DNA from: JAPPHA01 sp965221575
GTDB lineage: Bacteria; Pseudomonadota; Alphaproteobacteria; Rhodobacterales; Rhodobacteraceae
Direction of reading: 5' to 3'
Assembly (NCBI GenBank): GCA_965221575.1
Contig: CBDCSM010000013.1
Span: forward strand, 558,001 to 622,000
Length of the DNA: 64,000 nucleotides
A program made the translations under genes and the position numbers. How positions within the stretch are numbered: the stretch's first letter is position 1; each line of letters begins with the position of its first letter. The notes beneath the pieces were generated by a model. It did no database searches, was not told the DNA's origin, and worked only from the letters and a program-made list of their open reading frames with translations. Positions 43,718-51,435 of this stretch are shown here, in pieces.

Positions 43718-44863
43718 TCAAATGTCCTGCCTCGAGGTATCTGCGTGATTCTTAACCGAAGCATCGGCTGTCGCGATGCCATAGCTTGTGTTCTTGCTGC
43801 CTCCGGGATTTCGGCTAAGGATGCCACGCCCGACGAGTTCATTGATGTCGCGTTGCGCGGTCGGTATCGAGCACTTGCCGACCGCGGCCCACTTCTTTGC
43901 CGTCAGCTTTCCTTCGAATTCGTCGAGAACCCTGTTGAGTACTCTTTTCTGACGCCTGGTAAAAGGCTCTCGGGCGTAGCGCTGCCAAAGGTCGGCCTTG
44001 CGCAGAACATGAGCGCAAGCTGCCTCGGCATCATCAAGCGCGCGCGAGAAGCAGTCGAGGAACCAGGCAAGCCAGTCGGTGATGTCGAGCGCACCTTTCT
44101 GTGATCGTTCCAGCATGTCGTAATAGTCCGATCGTTCCTTACTGATCTGACTCGACATACTGTAGAAGCGCTGTCCCGATCCCTCTGACCGCGCCAGAGC
44201 CTGATCGGTGATCGCACGCGCAATGCGGCCGTTACCGTCCTCGAACGGATGGATGGTTACAAACCAGAGATGCGCGAGTCCGGCGCGCAGCAGACGTTCG
44301 GGGCCATTCCGCCGATTGAACCAATCCAGGAACGCCTGCATCTCGGCGTCGAGTTGCCGTGCCGGCGGTGCCTGATAGTGCACCCGCCGGTGGCCAATCG
44401 GACCCGAAACAACCTGCATTGGACCTTCCGCGTCGTTTCGCCATGCACCCGTCTTGATCTTGTGCAATCCCGAATATCCGGTCGGGAGCAATGCCGCCTG
44501 CCAACCGAACAGTCGTTCACGCGTCAGCAACTCCCCGTAGTTCGCCGTAGCGTCGAGCGTCATTTCGACCACGCCTTCGGTCTGCCGGTCAGCCATCGCG
44601 ACGGCTGCCGCGGGTACTCCGAGGCGGTGTGCAATAGAGGATCGGACACTGTCACGATCAAGAATTTCGCCTTCGATCTCCGAACTCTTGGTGACGTCCT
44701 CCGTGAGCGCTTCGAGTTGCGCCTCGAGCTTCATGTCGAAGCCGAGGCTTGCCATCCTTCCGAGGAAAAGCCCCTGCTTCAGACGTGCTGCCGCAAGCGG
44801 GTCAAGGAGGCGCCCGTCATTCCAGGTAAAATGGGGCCACCCCGGCCGCTCCCAGATATACAT
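43718..44863 (-). CDS. Fic family protein (DUF4172 N-terminus)
   Basis: A 381-residue Fic enzyme, which typically transfers AMP to protein hydroxyl groups. The N-terminal part (about 1-100; MYIWERPGWPHFTWN) matches the DUF4172 domain of Fic proteins. The autoinhibitory motif (S/T)-x3-E-(G/N) is visible as TKSSEIEGE near residue 60, making it a class II type. The catalytic loop is HPFEDGNGRIARAI near 207, with His and the final Arg intact. The C-terminal helix-turn-helix-like part (RDINELVGRGIL) may bind DNA. The start has GAGGAGAA upstream, which doubles as one arm of an inverted repeat. No antitoxin-sized partner gene overlaps it. Confidence 0.92.
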   Translation of the reverse strand: MYIWERPGWPHFTWNDGRLLDPLAAARLKQGLFLGRMASLGFDMKLEAQLEALTEDVTKSSEIEGEILDRDSVRSSIAHRLGVPAAAVAMADRQTEGVVEMTLDATANYGELLTRERLFGWQAALLPTGYSGLHKIKTGAWRNDAEGPMQVVSGPIGHRRVHYQAPPARQLDAEMQAFLDWFNRRNGPERLLRAGLAHLWFVTIHPFEDGNGRIARAITDQALARSEGSGQRFYSMSSQISKERSDYYDMLERSQKGALDITDWLAWFLDCFSRALDDAEAACAHVLRKADLWQRYAREPFTRRQKRVLNRVLDEFEGKLTAKKWAAVGKCSIPTAQRDINELVGRGILSRNPGGSKNTSYGIATADASVKNHADTSRQDI

Positions 44864-44865
44864 GG

Positions 44866-44943
44866 TTCTCCTCTCTCAATGAGGAGAATGTAGCGCTATT
44901 CTCGTCATTTGACAACGGTATTCTCATCGAAAAATGAGGAGAA
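44866..44943. promoter_or_regulatory. Paired inverted repeats around the fic promoter (candidate operators)
   Basis: Two inverted repeats share a design. Site A (44866-44888) has TTCTCCTC, a 7-base spacer and GAGGAGAA. Site B (44921-44943) has TTCTCATC, a 7-base spacer and GAGGAGAA. Their centres are 55 bases apart, about five helical turns, and the promoter lies between them. A lone half-site TTCTCGTC is at 44899-44906. The pattern suits a dimeric repressor binding upstream of -35 and at the start site. The regulator is unknown; the Fic protein itself or the nearby helix-turn-helix protein are candidates. Site A also includes the fic ribosome binding site. Confidence 0.6.
44887..44915 (-). 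promoter_or_regulatory. Sigma-70-type promoter of the fic gene
   Basis: On the minus strand, TTGTCA (44910-44915) is followed after exactly 17 bases by TACATT (44887-44892). Both fit the -35 and -10 consensus well, and the spacing is ideal. Transcription would start near 44880, about 17 bases before the fic ATG. Two inverted repeats flank it (44866-44888 and 44921-44943). Confidence 0.7.
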
Positions 44944-45098
44944 AAAATGTCTTTTGCCTCATGACATGGCGCTGCGTTCAGCATTGGCGGACAACGTTAG
45001 GCTGTGCCTGTTCGGGAAGAACCTTACCTGAAGTTGCCGTACTTCCCGGGTCAGAGGATCGGGTGCCAGAGACATCCACGGGCACAAATCCGACTTCT
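44944..45098. other. Short gene-poor stretch, possible decayed sequence
   Basis: Between the fic control region and the degraded HipA-like stub. Plus-strand frames from ATG codons at 44947 and 44965 (MALRSALADNVRLC) are only 5 and 21 codons long, and a minus-strand frame has no homology I recognise. This is likely remnant DNA from deletion of a larger gene. Confidence 0.3.
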
Positions 45099-45266
45099 TC
45101 ATGCTTGCAGTTCTGGATGAGCGCGTCTTAAACAGCCAGACATCAGGTTCGAACTGAAGGTTTTCTCGATCCGCGTCATGTCGCGAAGAGTAACACCCGC
45201 CGCTTCGGCGTCTTTACCCCAATCCCGAATGGCGGAAATGACGTCCGCATTAGTCATTCGGATCAT
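45099..45266 (-). pseudogene. Possible HipA C-terminal remnant
   Basis: A 55-codon frame starting 9 bases after the stop of the helix-turn-helix gene at 45276. It reads ADVISAIRDWGKDAEAAGV then RDMTRIEKTF, the style of the last helices of HipA-family kinases (a W, then A-x3-G-V, then a terminal I-E-x2-F). Nothing matches the kinase core, which should number about 400 residues and follow the antitoxin gene. I infer an internal deletion that left the very end of hipA. With so few residues, this call is tentative. Confidence 0.35.
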
Positions 45267-45275
45267 TGCCCCAAG

Positions 45276-45590
45276 TCAAGGTCTGATCCTGACCTGCCTG
45301 AGGTTTCGGTCGTACGCGACGACGTTCGGACCCGGTACGCGAGACGCGCGCTCGATCGGGCGGATCTGTCCATTCGGAATCGCATCGAGGATGGCTTCAC
45401 CAAAATCCAGGGCGATTGCGACACGCAGGAACGTGTCCAGTGTCGATGGCGTCCCTGCTTCGAGACGTCGCAGGGTGCGGAGACTAATTCCGGCATCCTT
45501 TGCCAGCATGGACTGCGTCACATTGCGGGACATTCTCAATCGTGCCTGGCGAGGTCCGATCTCGGATGCGGTTCGTCGGGATGTTTTCAT
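45276..45590 (-). CDS. XRE/HipB-like helix-turn-helix regulator
   Basis: A 104-residue regulator from the ATG at 45590, which has GAGGGA upstream. The helix-turn-helix is VTQSMLAKDAGISLRTLRRLEAGTPSTLDTFLRVAIAL (about 25-62), typical of Cro/CI-type proteins. The remaining residues (ERASRVPGPNVVAYDRNLRQVRIRP) resemble the tail of HipB-like antitoxins that precede hipA. The next frame downstream seems to be only a hipA remnant, so this may be an orphan antitoxin. It could regulate itself through the inverted repeat at 45640-45666. Confidence 0.8.
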   Translation of the reverse strand: MKTSRRTASEIGPRQARLRMSRNVTQSMLAKDAGISLRTLRRLEAGTPSTLDTFLRVAIALDFGEAILDAIPNGQIRPIERASRVPGPNVVAYDRNLRQVRIRP

Positions 45591-45639
45591 GTGTCCCTCG
45601 GACTGCGGATATCGGCAAAACACGGGAAATGAATTCTCT

Positions 45640-45666
45640 TTAAAAGGCAACAAAACGCCTTTTTAA
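45640..45666. promoter_or_regulatory. Inverted repeat upstream of the helix-turn-helix gene
   Basis: TTAAAAGGC (45640-45648) and GCCTTTTTAA (45657-45666) form a near-perfect inverted repeat (one extra T) with an 8-base spacer. It lies 50-76 bases upstream of the helix-turn-helix start in an AT-rich island, a good place for an autoregulatory operator and promoter. It could instead act as a small terminator for the operon that ends at 45787. Confidence 0.4.
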
Positions 45667-45786
45667 ACGCAAAATTTGGAATAGCAGGCCACATATGGCC
45701 TGAAAACAATTACTGCAATCCAATGCCGTCGAAGGTCGGTATCTGTGCCAAAAGGCCAGGCCGCGGCAAGGCAGCCCGATTGCCTT

Positions 45787-46872
45787 CTATCCGAGCAACA
45801 GAATGGAGTCGGCGCTCCAGCCGATACGGGCGCGTGCACCTGGCTCCAGCACTTTCCGGCCAGCTGTGTTCCGCATCGAAATCGAAACCTGCTGTTCGGT
45901 GCCGTCGAGCCTGACACCATAATGAGTCATGTCCCCGAAATATTCGACCTCCTCGACCATCCCGGCAGTTTCCCTGTCAGCCCCAGCATCATCGTCGAAA
46001 AGGATGGTCAGCATTTCGGGACGCACGCCCGCGGTCATGTGGGAGCGAAACCCGCCCGGTGCCTGCGTTTCCGGTACCACGGCCTTGCCAAGACCGGAAA
46101 CGTCGATCTCGTAGCCATCGGAGCGCTCGGAAAGAATCCGGGCATCAAGGAAGCTCATGACACCGATGAAGCCCGCAACTTTCCGATTGACCGGTCGACA
46201 ATACAGCTCCTGCGGGGCAGCCAGCTGGGAAATCCTCCCGTCAAACATGACCGCGATTCGGTCGGACATCGTCAGCGCCTCTTCCTGGTCGTGGGTGACA
46301 AGAACAAAGGTGATCCCGACAGCCCGCTGGAGATGCCTGATCTCCGACTGCATCTGTTCCCGAAGTTTCTTGTCAAGCGCGGAAAGGGGCTCGTCGAGCA
46401 ACAGAACCTTCGGCTTGAGCACGAGCGCGCGGGCGAGCGCCACTCTTTGACGCTGTCCTCCCGACAACTCGTGAGCGTGACGGACGCCGTAACCCTCAAG
46501 TCCGACCATTTCCAGGGCCTCGCCTACGCGCCGCTCGACCTCCTGGCGGTCCAGTTTCTTGACCCGCAGTCCGTACGAGACATTCTCGACGACGTTCATG
46601 TGCGGAAACACTGCGTAGTTCTGAAAAACCATGTTCGTCGGGCGCCGATTGGCCGGAACGCCTTCCATCGGGTTCCCGTCGATCAGGATTTCCCCGCTCG
46701 TCGGATCCTCGAATCCTGCAATCACCCGCAGCAGGGTCGTCTTGCCACAACCGGACGGACCCAACAGCGAAAAGAACTCCCCGGCATGCACGTCAGCGGT
46801 AATGCCTTCCAGCGCCCTGACATCCCCGAAATATTTCTCGACGGCCGTCAGCCGGATGATCGGCTCAGTCAA
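45787..46872 (-). CDS. Amine (spermidine/putrescine-type) ABC transporter ATP-binding protein, PotA-like
   Basis: A 361-residue ATPase of the PotA/CUT1-like group. Walker A GPSGCGKTTL near residue 38, Q-loop VFQNYAVFPHMNV, signature LSGGQRQRVALARAL, Walker B VLLLDEPLSALD and switch THDQEEAL are all intact. The C-terminal TOBE domain (about 270-360) includes GVRPEMLTIL and VEYFGDMTHYGVRL, as in polyamine transporters. It is the last gene of a six-gene unit and overlaps the permease gene by 4 bases. The substrate is judged from the whole operon. Confidence 0.9.
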   Translation of the reverse strand: MTEPIIRLTAVEKYFGDVRALEGITADVHAGEFFSLLGPSGCGKTTLLRVIAGFEDPTSGEILIDGNPMEGVPANRRPTNMVFQNYAVFPHMNVVENVSYGLRVKKLDRQEVERRVGEALEMVGLEGYGVRHAHELSGGQRQRVALARALVLKPKVLLLDEPLSALDKKLREQMQSEIRHLQRAVGITFVLVTHDQEEALTMSDRIAVMFDGRISQLAAPQELYCRPVNRKVAGFIGVMSFLDARILSERSDGYEIDVSGLGKAVVPETQAPGGFRSHMTAGVRPEMLTILFDDDAGADRETAGMVEEVEYFGDMTHYGVRLDGTEQQVSISMRNTAGRKVLEPGARARIGWSADSILLLG

Positions 46873-47687
46873 AGAAATCCTCCCGAATTTTCGATTCCCG
46901 TACGACGCGCACCGCGCCGCCGGAAGTATTCCGCGGTGACCAGCAGTGTCAGCGACACCAGAAGAAGTATGGTCCCGAGTGCCATCACGCTTGGCAGCCT
47001 TTGCGGGAACCTCAGCAACCCCCAGATGTAGACCGGCAATGTTGCCTCCGTTCCCGACAGGAAAAAGGCGATAATGAATTCGTCAAGTGAAATGGTGAAC
47101 GAAACCAGCAGGCTGGAGATGATACCAGGGGTAACCAGCGGCAACGTGATCAGCACGAATGTTGCCAACCTGCTACGCCCGAGGTCCAGCGATGCTTCCT
47201 CGAGGCTCTTGTCGAGGCCCTGGAAGGATGCACTCAGAATGGCAATGCAGAACGGCGTACAAATGAGCACATGCCCGAGAATGATGCTCCACAGGGACAG
47301 GCTCAATCCCATTTGCAGGATGACGACAAGCAGGGAAACACCAACGACGATTTCCGGGAGCACAAGGGGCAACATGACGAAACCCATGATGCCCCGCTTT
47401 CCCGGAAACCGGTATCTCGTGGATGCCCGCGCGGCGAATGTGCCCAGGAAGGTCGAAAGGACGGCCGTGATCACCGCGATCAGCAGGCTGTTCCCCGTCG
47501 CGTCAAAGAGTGCGTCCGTGTTCCACAGCAACAGAAACCAGTCAAAGGTGAATCCGCTAAGCGGGAACGCAACGATCTTGCTCGAATTGAACGCGAATAC
47601 CGGCAGGAGCACGGCGGGCGCGTAAAGGAACACGAGAAAGAACCCGGTGTAGACGTATAGCCAGATTGAGCCGCGGAAGGTTCTCAC
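46869..47687 (-). CDS. ABC transporter permease, PotC-like
   Basis: A 272-residue permease with six hydrophobic segments. It begins RGSIWLYVYTGFFLVFLYAPAVLL, has the PotC-like PLSGFTFDWFLLLWN, and the coupling loop LEEASLDLGRSRLATFVLITLPLVTPGIISS near residue 160. SFTISLDEFIIAFFLSG is highly conserved in spermidine/putrescine permeases. It overlaps both neighbours by 4 bases (potA-like and potB-like), so the transporter is translated as a coupled set. Confidence 0.9.
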   Translation of the reverse strand: MRTFRGSIWLYVYTGFFLVFLYAPAVLLPVFAFNSSKIVAFPLSGFTFDWFLLLWNTDALFDATGNSLLIAVITAVLSTFLGTFAARASTRYRFPGKRGIMGFVMLPLVLPEIVVGVSLLVVILQMGLSLSLWSIILGHVLICTPFCIAILSASFQGLDKSLEEASLDLGRSRLATFVLITLPLVTPGIISSLLVSFTISLDEFIIAFFLSGTEATLPVYIWGLLRFPQRLPSVMALGTILLLVSLTLLVTAEYFRRRGARRTGIENSGGFL

Positions 47688-48580
47688 CGTGTGCTTCCTT
47701 GCAGGTAACGCCGGTTCAGCCAGAGAAACGCGACCGAAATCACGGTAACAATGAACATGGCTGAAATCGCCAGCGCCGCGCCGAGAGGTGCGTTGTTCGC
47801 CTTCTTGAACTGCAGTTCGATCATGTTCGCAATCATCAGCCCGTTGGGCCCGCCAACAAGGCGTGGAGTCACGTAGTCCCCGATGGTCGGGATGAACACG
47901 ATCAGGGTCGCCGCGATGACTCCCGGCATTGCCAGCGGCAAGGTAATTCGCAGAAACCGTCGAACGGGCCCGTCCCCCAGGTCTTCGGCGGCCTCCAGAT
48001 ACGATCGGTCAATCCTTTCGAGCGCGACGTAGATTGGCAGGATCGCAAACGGTACCCATGCATGGCTGAGCGTGAGGACCACGGCGTTCTGGTTGTAAAG
48101 GATGAAACTCAACGGCTGCTCGATGAATCCGAGCCCCATCAGCGATCCGTTGACGACACCGTTAAAGCCCAGGATGACCTTCCATAGAAAGATACGAACC
48201 AGGTAGCTCGTCCAGAACGGGATCGTGATCATGAAGATCCAGAGGGGTTTGCGCCTTTGCGACACGTGAAACGAAATGAAATACGCGATCGGGAACGCGA
48301 GAATGACGGTCAGCATCGTCACGAGGGCGGAGATCTTCAATGAACGCAACATCAACACCTGGTAGATCGGCTCCGTCCATGCAACCCGGTAGTTCTCGAG
48401 CGTCATGTCGCGGTGAAGCACCAGGAAGTCCTGGGTCCAGAAACTCAGTGCGACCACCATGACGAGAGGCGCCGCCAGCAAAAGCAGCGCGTAGGTGAAG
48501 GTCGGGCCGACGAGCAACAGACCGTTGAAAGCCTCGCCCCGAAAGATTCGCCGTGTCGCTGATGGCACCGCGATCGCCAT
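47684..48580 (-). CDS. ABC transporter permease, PotB-like
   Basis: A 298-residue permease with six membrane segments. Family blocks: FRGEAFNGLLLVGPTFTYALLLL, SFWTQDFLVLH, ISFHVSQRRKPLWIFMITIPFWTSYLVRIFLWKVILG and the coupling loop YLEAAEDLGDGPVRRFLRITLPLAMPGVIAA near residue 195. The order of the segments fits PotB. It starts 17 bases downstream of the Rieske gene and overlaps the PotC-like gene. Confidence 0.9.
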   Translation of the reverse strand: MAIAVPSATRRIFRGEAFNGLLLVGPTFTYALLLLAAPLVMVVALSFWTQDFLVLHRDMTLENYRVAWTEPIYQVLMLRSLKISALVTMLTVILAFPIAYFISFHVSQRRKPLWIFMITIPFWTSYLVRIFLWKVILGFNGVVNGSLMGLGFIEQPLSFILYNQNAVVLTLSHAWVPFAILPIYVALERIDRSYLEAAEDLGDGPVRRFLRITLPLAMPGVIAATLIVFIPTIGDYVTPRLVGGPNGLMIANMIELQFKKANNAPLGAALAISAMFIVTVISVAFLWLNRRYLQGSTR

Positions 48581-48597
48581 TGGCTATCCCTTGTCGT

Positions 48598-49824
48598 TTA
48601 CACCGGATTTCCCGCGCTGGCCTCCTGCGCGCCGCGAGGCGACAGGGAACCGGGTGACGGCTCACTCTCATGGCACATTTCCGGAATGATCGAGCGGAGG
48701 TGGTCATGAAAACTGCGCAACCCGTACTCGAGGTCTGAATAGATCACCCCGCTGAATCCCGAGGACTTGACAGCTTCCGAGGACCAGATCGCCAGCATCC
48801 TGTCCTCGTCGGAAGCGATACGGTCTATGCGACCGCTCAAGTACCTGGCGAGGCGCATGGCCCGGGTTTCATCACGATATCGGTAGACGGCGCCTCTCTG
48901 AATCGTTCGTGTCGCCGATAACGGGATCTCCTGGTAGTACATGACGCTGTCGGGATAGAGGCCGAGAACAAAGTTCGGGAAGATCCCGATGTAGATCCAC
49001 GCGTTCCGATGAAACTCGCCGAGCCAGGCCGGTTCCGGGAGAATGCTGCGGTAGTGCCGAACACTCCAGATTGTCCCCGGATGCGCATTGAACCCGCCGA
49101 CCGAGCGGGATGTCCAGCCGACCTGCGGCTCGTCGACATAGTTCTCGCCGTACAGGTCGTGCAGGCCCGGATGGGCCTGTCGGACATGGTAGCCTTCGTT
49201 GTCGACATCGCGGACGGATTTCCAGTTGACGGGCATCTCCTCGGAAATCGTTCCCTGTTCGGCCGGGACAACCTCAACTGTCCTGTACTGGCTGATTTCG
49301 TCAAAATGCGGCCGCATGATGTCGTGGACGCCAGGTTGCGGCCCGGGGCAAAAACGGATGAAGACAAAACCCAGCCAGACTTCGAGCTCGATCGGTTTCA
49401 ACCCCCATTCCGCAATGGGAAGCTCGGGGAAACTCGCGGCGCGCGGGATGCCCCTCAAGCTGCCATCCGTGTTGTAGATCCATCCGTGATACGGGCAAAC
49501 GATGGCGCGTTTGCATGTGCCCCGTTCTTCGGCCACGACACGAGATCCCCTGTGGCGGCAGAGATTGTGGAACGCGCGAAGCTCACCGTCGTGCCCTCTC
49601 AGCACAAGTCCACGCTCGTTGGCGACATCCAATGTAACGAACTGCCCCGGTTGGCCGACTTCACTGACATGACACACGTATTGCCAGTGGTTGCGGAAAA
49701 TCCGCTCTCGCTCGAGCTGGTGGAGTTCCTCCGAGAAATAGGTCCAGCCTGGTAGTCCGCCACGATCCCAGTCGTCCGGAATCCCCCGCTGCCTGCGCGA
49801 CACCTCGGCCAGTGCCCCGGTCAT
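48598..49824 (-). CDS. Rieske non-heme iron oxygenase, alpha subunit (amine-operon member)
   Basis: A 408-residue oxygenase. Rieske cluster: Cys89-x-His91 and Cys110-x2-His113 (LCRHRGSR...CPYHGWIY). Mononuclear iron site: RDVDNEGYHVRQAH with His213 and His218. The style is that of Rieske enzymes that demethylate or cleave small N-methylated or quaternary amines (GbcA, stachydrine demethylase, carnitine CntA) rather than naphthalene-type dioxygenases. It sits between an aminotransferase gene and an amine-type importer. No reductase gene is adjacent. The exact substrate is unknown. Confidence 0.88.
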   Translation of the reverse strand: MTGALAEVSRRQRGIPDDWDRGGLPGWTYFSEELHQLERERIFRNHWQYVCHVSEVGQPGQFVTLDVANERGLVLRGHDGELRAFHNLCRHRGSRVVAEERGTCKRAIVCPYHGWIYNTDGSLRGIPRAASFPELPIAEWGLKPIELEVWLGFVFIRFCPGPQPGVHDIMRPHFDEISQYRTVEVVPAEQGTISEEMPVNWKSVRDVDNEGYHVRQAHPGLHDLYGENYVDEPQVGWTSRSVGGFNAHPGTIWSVRHYRSILPEPAWLGEFHRNAWIYIGIFPNFVLGLYPDSVMYYQEIPLSATRTIQRGAVYRYRDETRAMRLARYLSGRIDRIASDEDRMLAIWSSEAVKSSGFSGVIYSDLEYGLRSFHDHLRSIIPEMCHESEPSPGSLSPRGAQEASAGNPV

Positions 49825-49840
49825 CCGCGAGTCCTTCGGC

Positions 49841-51223
49841 TCACCATACGGCCTCTCGGGTCAGATCATCGGAGACGTTCCGGATGGCCCGGTCGAGGGA
49901 TTCGACGATAAAGTCGACTTCGCCCCTGGTAATGACAAGCGGAGGAGACATCACGTTCAGGTGCCCGATGGGCCTTACGATCAAGCCAAGTCGCTCCGCC
50001 GCCAGGGCAATCCGTCTGCCGATGTCAACCGAATCAGGAAACAGTTCTCGTGTTTCCTTGTCCCTGACATTCTCGATGCACATCATCAGGTTGCGCCCGC
50101 GGACATCTCCGACCGTCGGTAACGTCTGAAGTTCGCGAAGGCGCCGTTCAAAATATCCGCCGACCTTTCGCGCATTCTCCAGAAGGTTCTCCCGCTCGAT
50201 GATTTCAATATTCTTGAGGGCGGCGGCGCAGCAGACTGGATGCCCCGAGTAGGTGAATCCGTGCGTGAACCACCTCTCGGGATCACCGGTCGAAATGATG
50301 TCGTGAACATGGTTCGAGTAGACGACGGCGCCGATAGGCAGATATCCGGATGACAGGCCCTTGGCGCAACAAATGACGTCCGGGACGATTCCGAACTCGT
50401 CACCGGATGCAAACCAGTGTCCGATCCGACCGAAAGCCGTGACGACCTCGTCCGCGACGAACAGTATTTCGTGACGCCGGCAGACTTCCATCATGCGTTC
50501 GAGGTAATCGGGCGGAGGGACGATGACGCCGCCCGATCCCATGATCGGCTCGGCGAAGAAGCCTCCGATCCGATCCTGACCGACGTCCTCGATCAGATCC
50601 TCGAATTCCCTCACCAGGTGGTCCGTCAGGCCGTCCTCCGACACGCCCGCCGGAAGGCGGTACCTGTTTGGGGATGACAGGTGATGGATGCTGTCATTGA
50701 TATAGCGAAACTCCGGCGACCGGTCTCCTGATCGTTTGCCAATCGACATCGCTGCAAACGTCGACCCATGATATGAGTCCTCTCGGGATACCACGTGGGT
50801 CTTTTCCGGTCTCCCGGCGCAGGACTGGTAGAACTGGACCAACCGATAGGCACTATCGATCGCGGTCGACCCGCCCGTCGTGAACTGGACATGGTCGAGG
50901 CCCGGCGGCGCCAGCTCGGAGATCCGCGCGGCGAGCATGGCCGCCGGCTCATTGGCCATATCAACGAATGTCGACGCATAGGCGAGCTTTCGAACCTGTT
51001 CGGCGATCGTATCGGCCATTTCCTCGCGGCCGAGCCCAATGTTGGTGCACCAGAGGCCGCCGACGGCGTCCAGGTACGAATTGCCATTGGCGTCCGTCAG
51101 GCGGCAGCCGGAGCCCTCTGACAGCACCAATTGCGGGCCGTCGTTACGAAAGCTCTCGAAGTGGGTCCACGGATGGAGATTATGGTCTCGGTCTGCCTGC
51201 CATATGTCCGCGGAATCGACCAT
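49841..51223 (-). CDS. Class III aminotransferase (omega-amino acid/diamine type)
   Basis: A 460-residue PLP enzyme. Active-site motifs: GGLWCTNIGLGREEMADTI near residue 55, QFTTGGSTAIDSAYRLVQFY near 113, the ring-stacking SYHGST near 150, Asp258 in LFVADEVVTAFGR, and PLP Lys288 in ICCAKGLSSGYLPIGAV. The set fits the class III group that includes putrescine-, taurine- and omega-amino acid-pyruvate aminotransferases. In this operon it probably removes an amino group from the imported compound or its product. The gene is 16 bases upstream of the Rieske gene. Confidence 0.9.
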   Translation of the reverse strand: MVDSADIWQADRDHNLHPWTHFESFRNDGPQLVLSEGSGCRLTDANGNSYLDAVGGLWCTNIGLGREEMADTIAEQVRKLAYASTFVDMANEPAAMLAARISELAPPGLDHVQFTTGGSTAIDSAYRLVQFYQSCAGRPEKTHVVSREDSYHGSTFAAMSIGKRSGDRSPEFRYINDSIHHLSSPNRYRLPAGVSEDGLTDHLVREFEDLIEDVGQDRIGGFFAEPIMGSGGVIVPPPDYLERMMEVCRRHEILFVADEVVTAFGRIGHWFASGDEFGIVPDVICCAKGLSSGYLPIGAVVYSNHVHDIISTGDPERWFTHGFTYSGHPVCCAAALKNIEIIERENLLENARKVGGYFERRLRELQTLPTVGDVRGRNLMMCIENVRDKETRELFPDSVDIGRRIALAAERLGLIVRPIGHLNVMSPPLVITRGEVDFIVESLDRAIRNVSDDLTREAVW

Positions 51224-51396
51224 GGAACCTATCCCCTGGAATCTGGCGGGTGACCCTGTCGTCGGTCATCGGCCATTGCGATCATCAAGCCGATGCGTAG
51301 GCGAGGTCCTCGCAGAGGTTTGGATCGCGTGAATTCACGGCAATCCACCGGAACCCGGTTGCAAAGGCGCGAATTTTTTCACCCTAAAGAATTGCG

Positions 51397-51421
51397 GTCG
51401 AGCCCATGTTCAGGGCTCGAC
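51397..51421 (-). terminator. Intercistronic hairpin after the substrate-binding gene
   Basis: A perfect 9-bp hairpin (GTCGAGCCC, 7-base loop, GGGCTCGAC) starts 14 bases after the stop of the substrate-binding gene and 170 bases before the aminotransferase start. No T-run follows on the minus strand, so it is more likely an attenuator or mRNA-stabilising stem. Such stems often allow higher expression of binding proteins than of downstream genes. Confidence 0.5.
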
Positions 51422-51435
51422 ACGCATGAAAACGC

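Noticed and set aside
45745..47031. A 428-codon plus-strand open frame across the amine ATPase gene
   Set aside because: It is antisense to a PotA-like gene with all ATPase motifs and shows no motif of its own.
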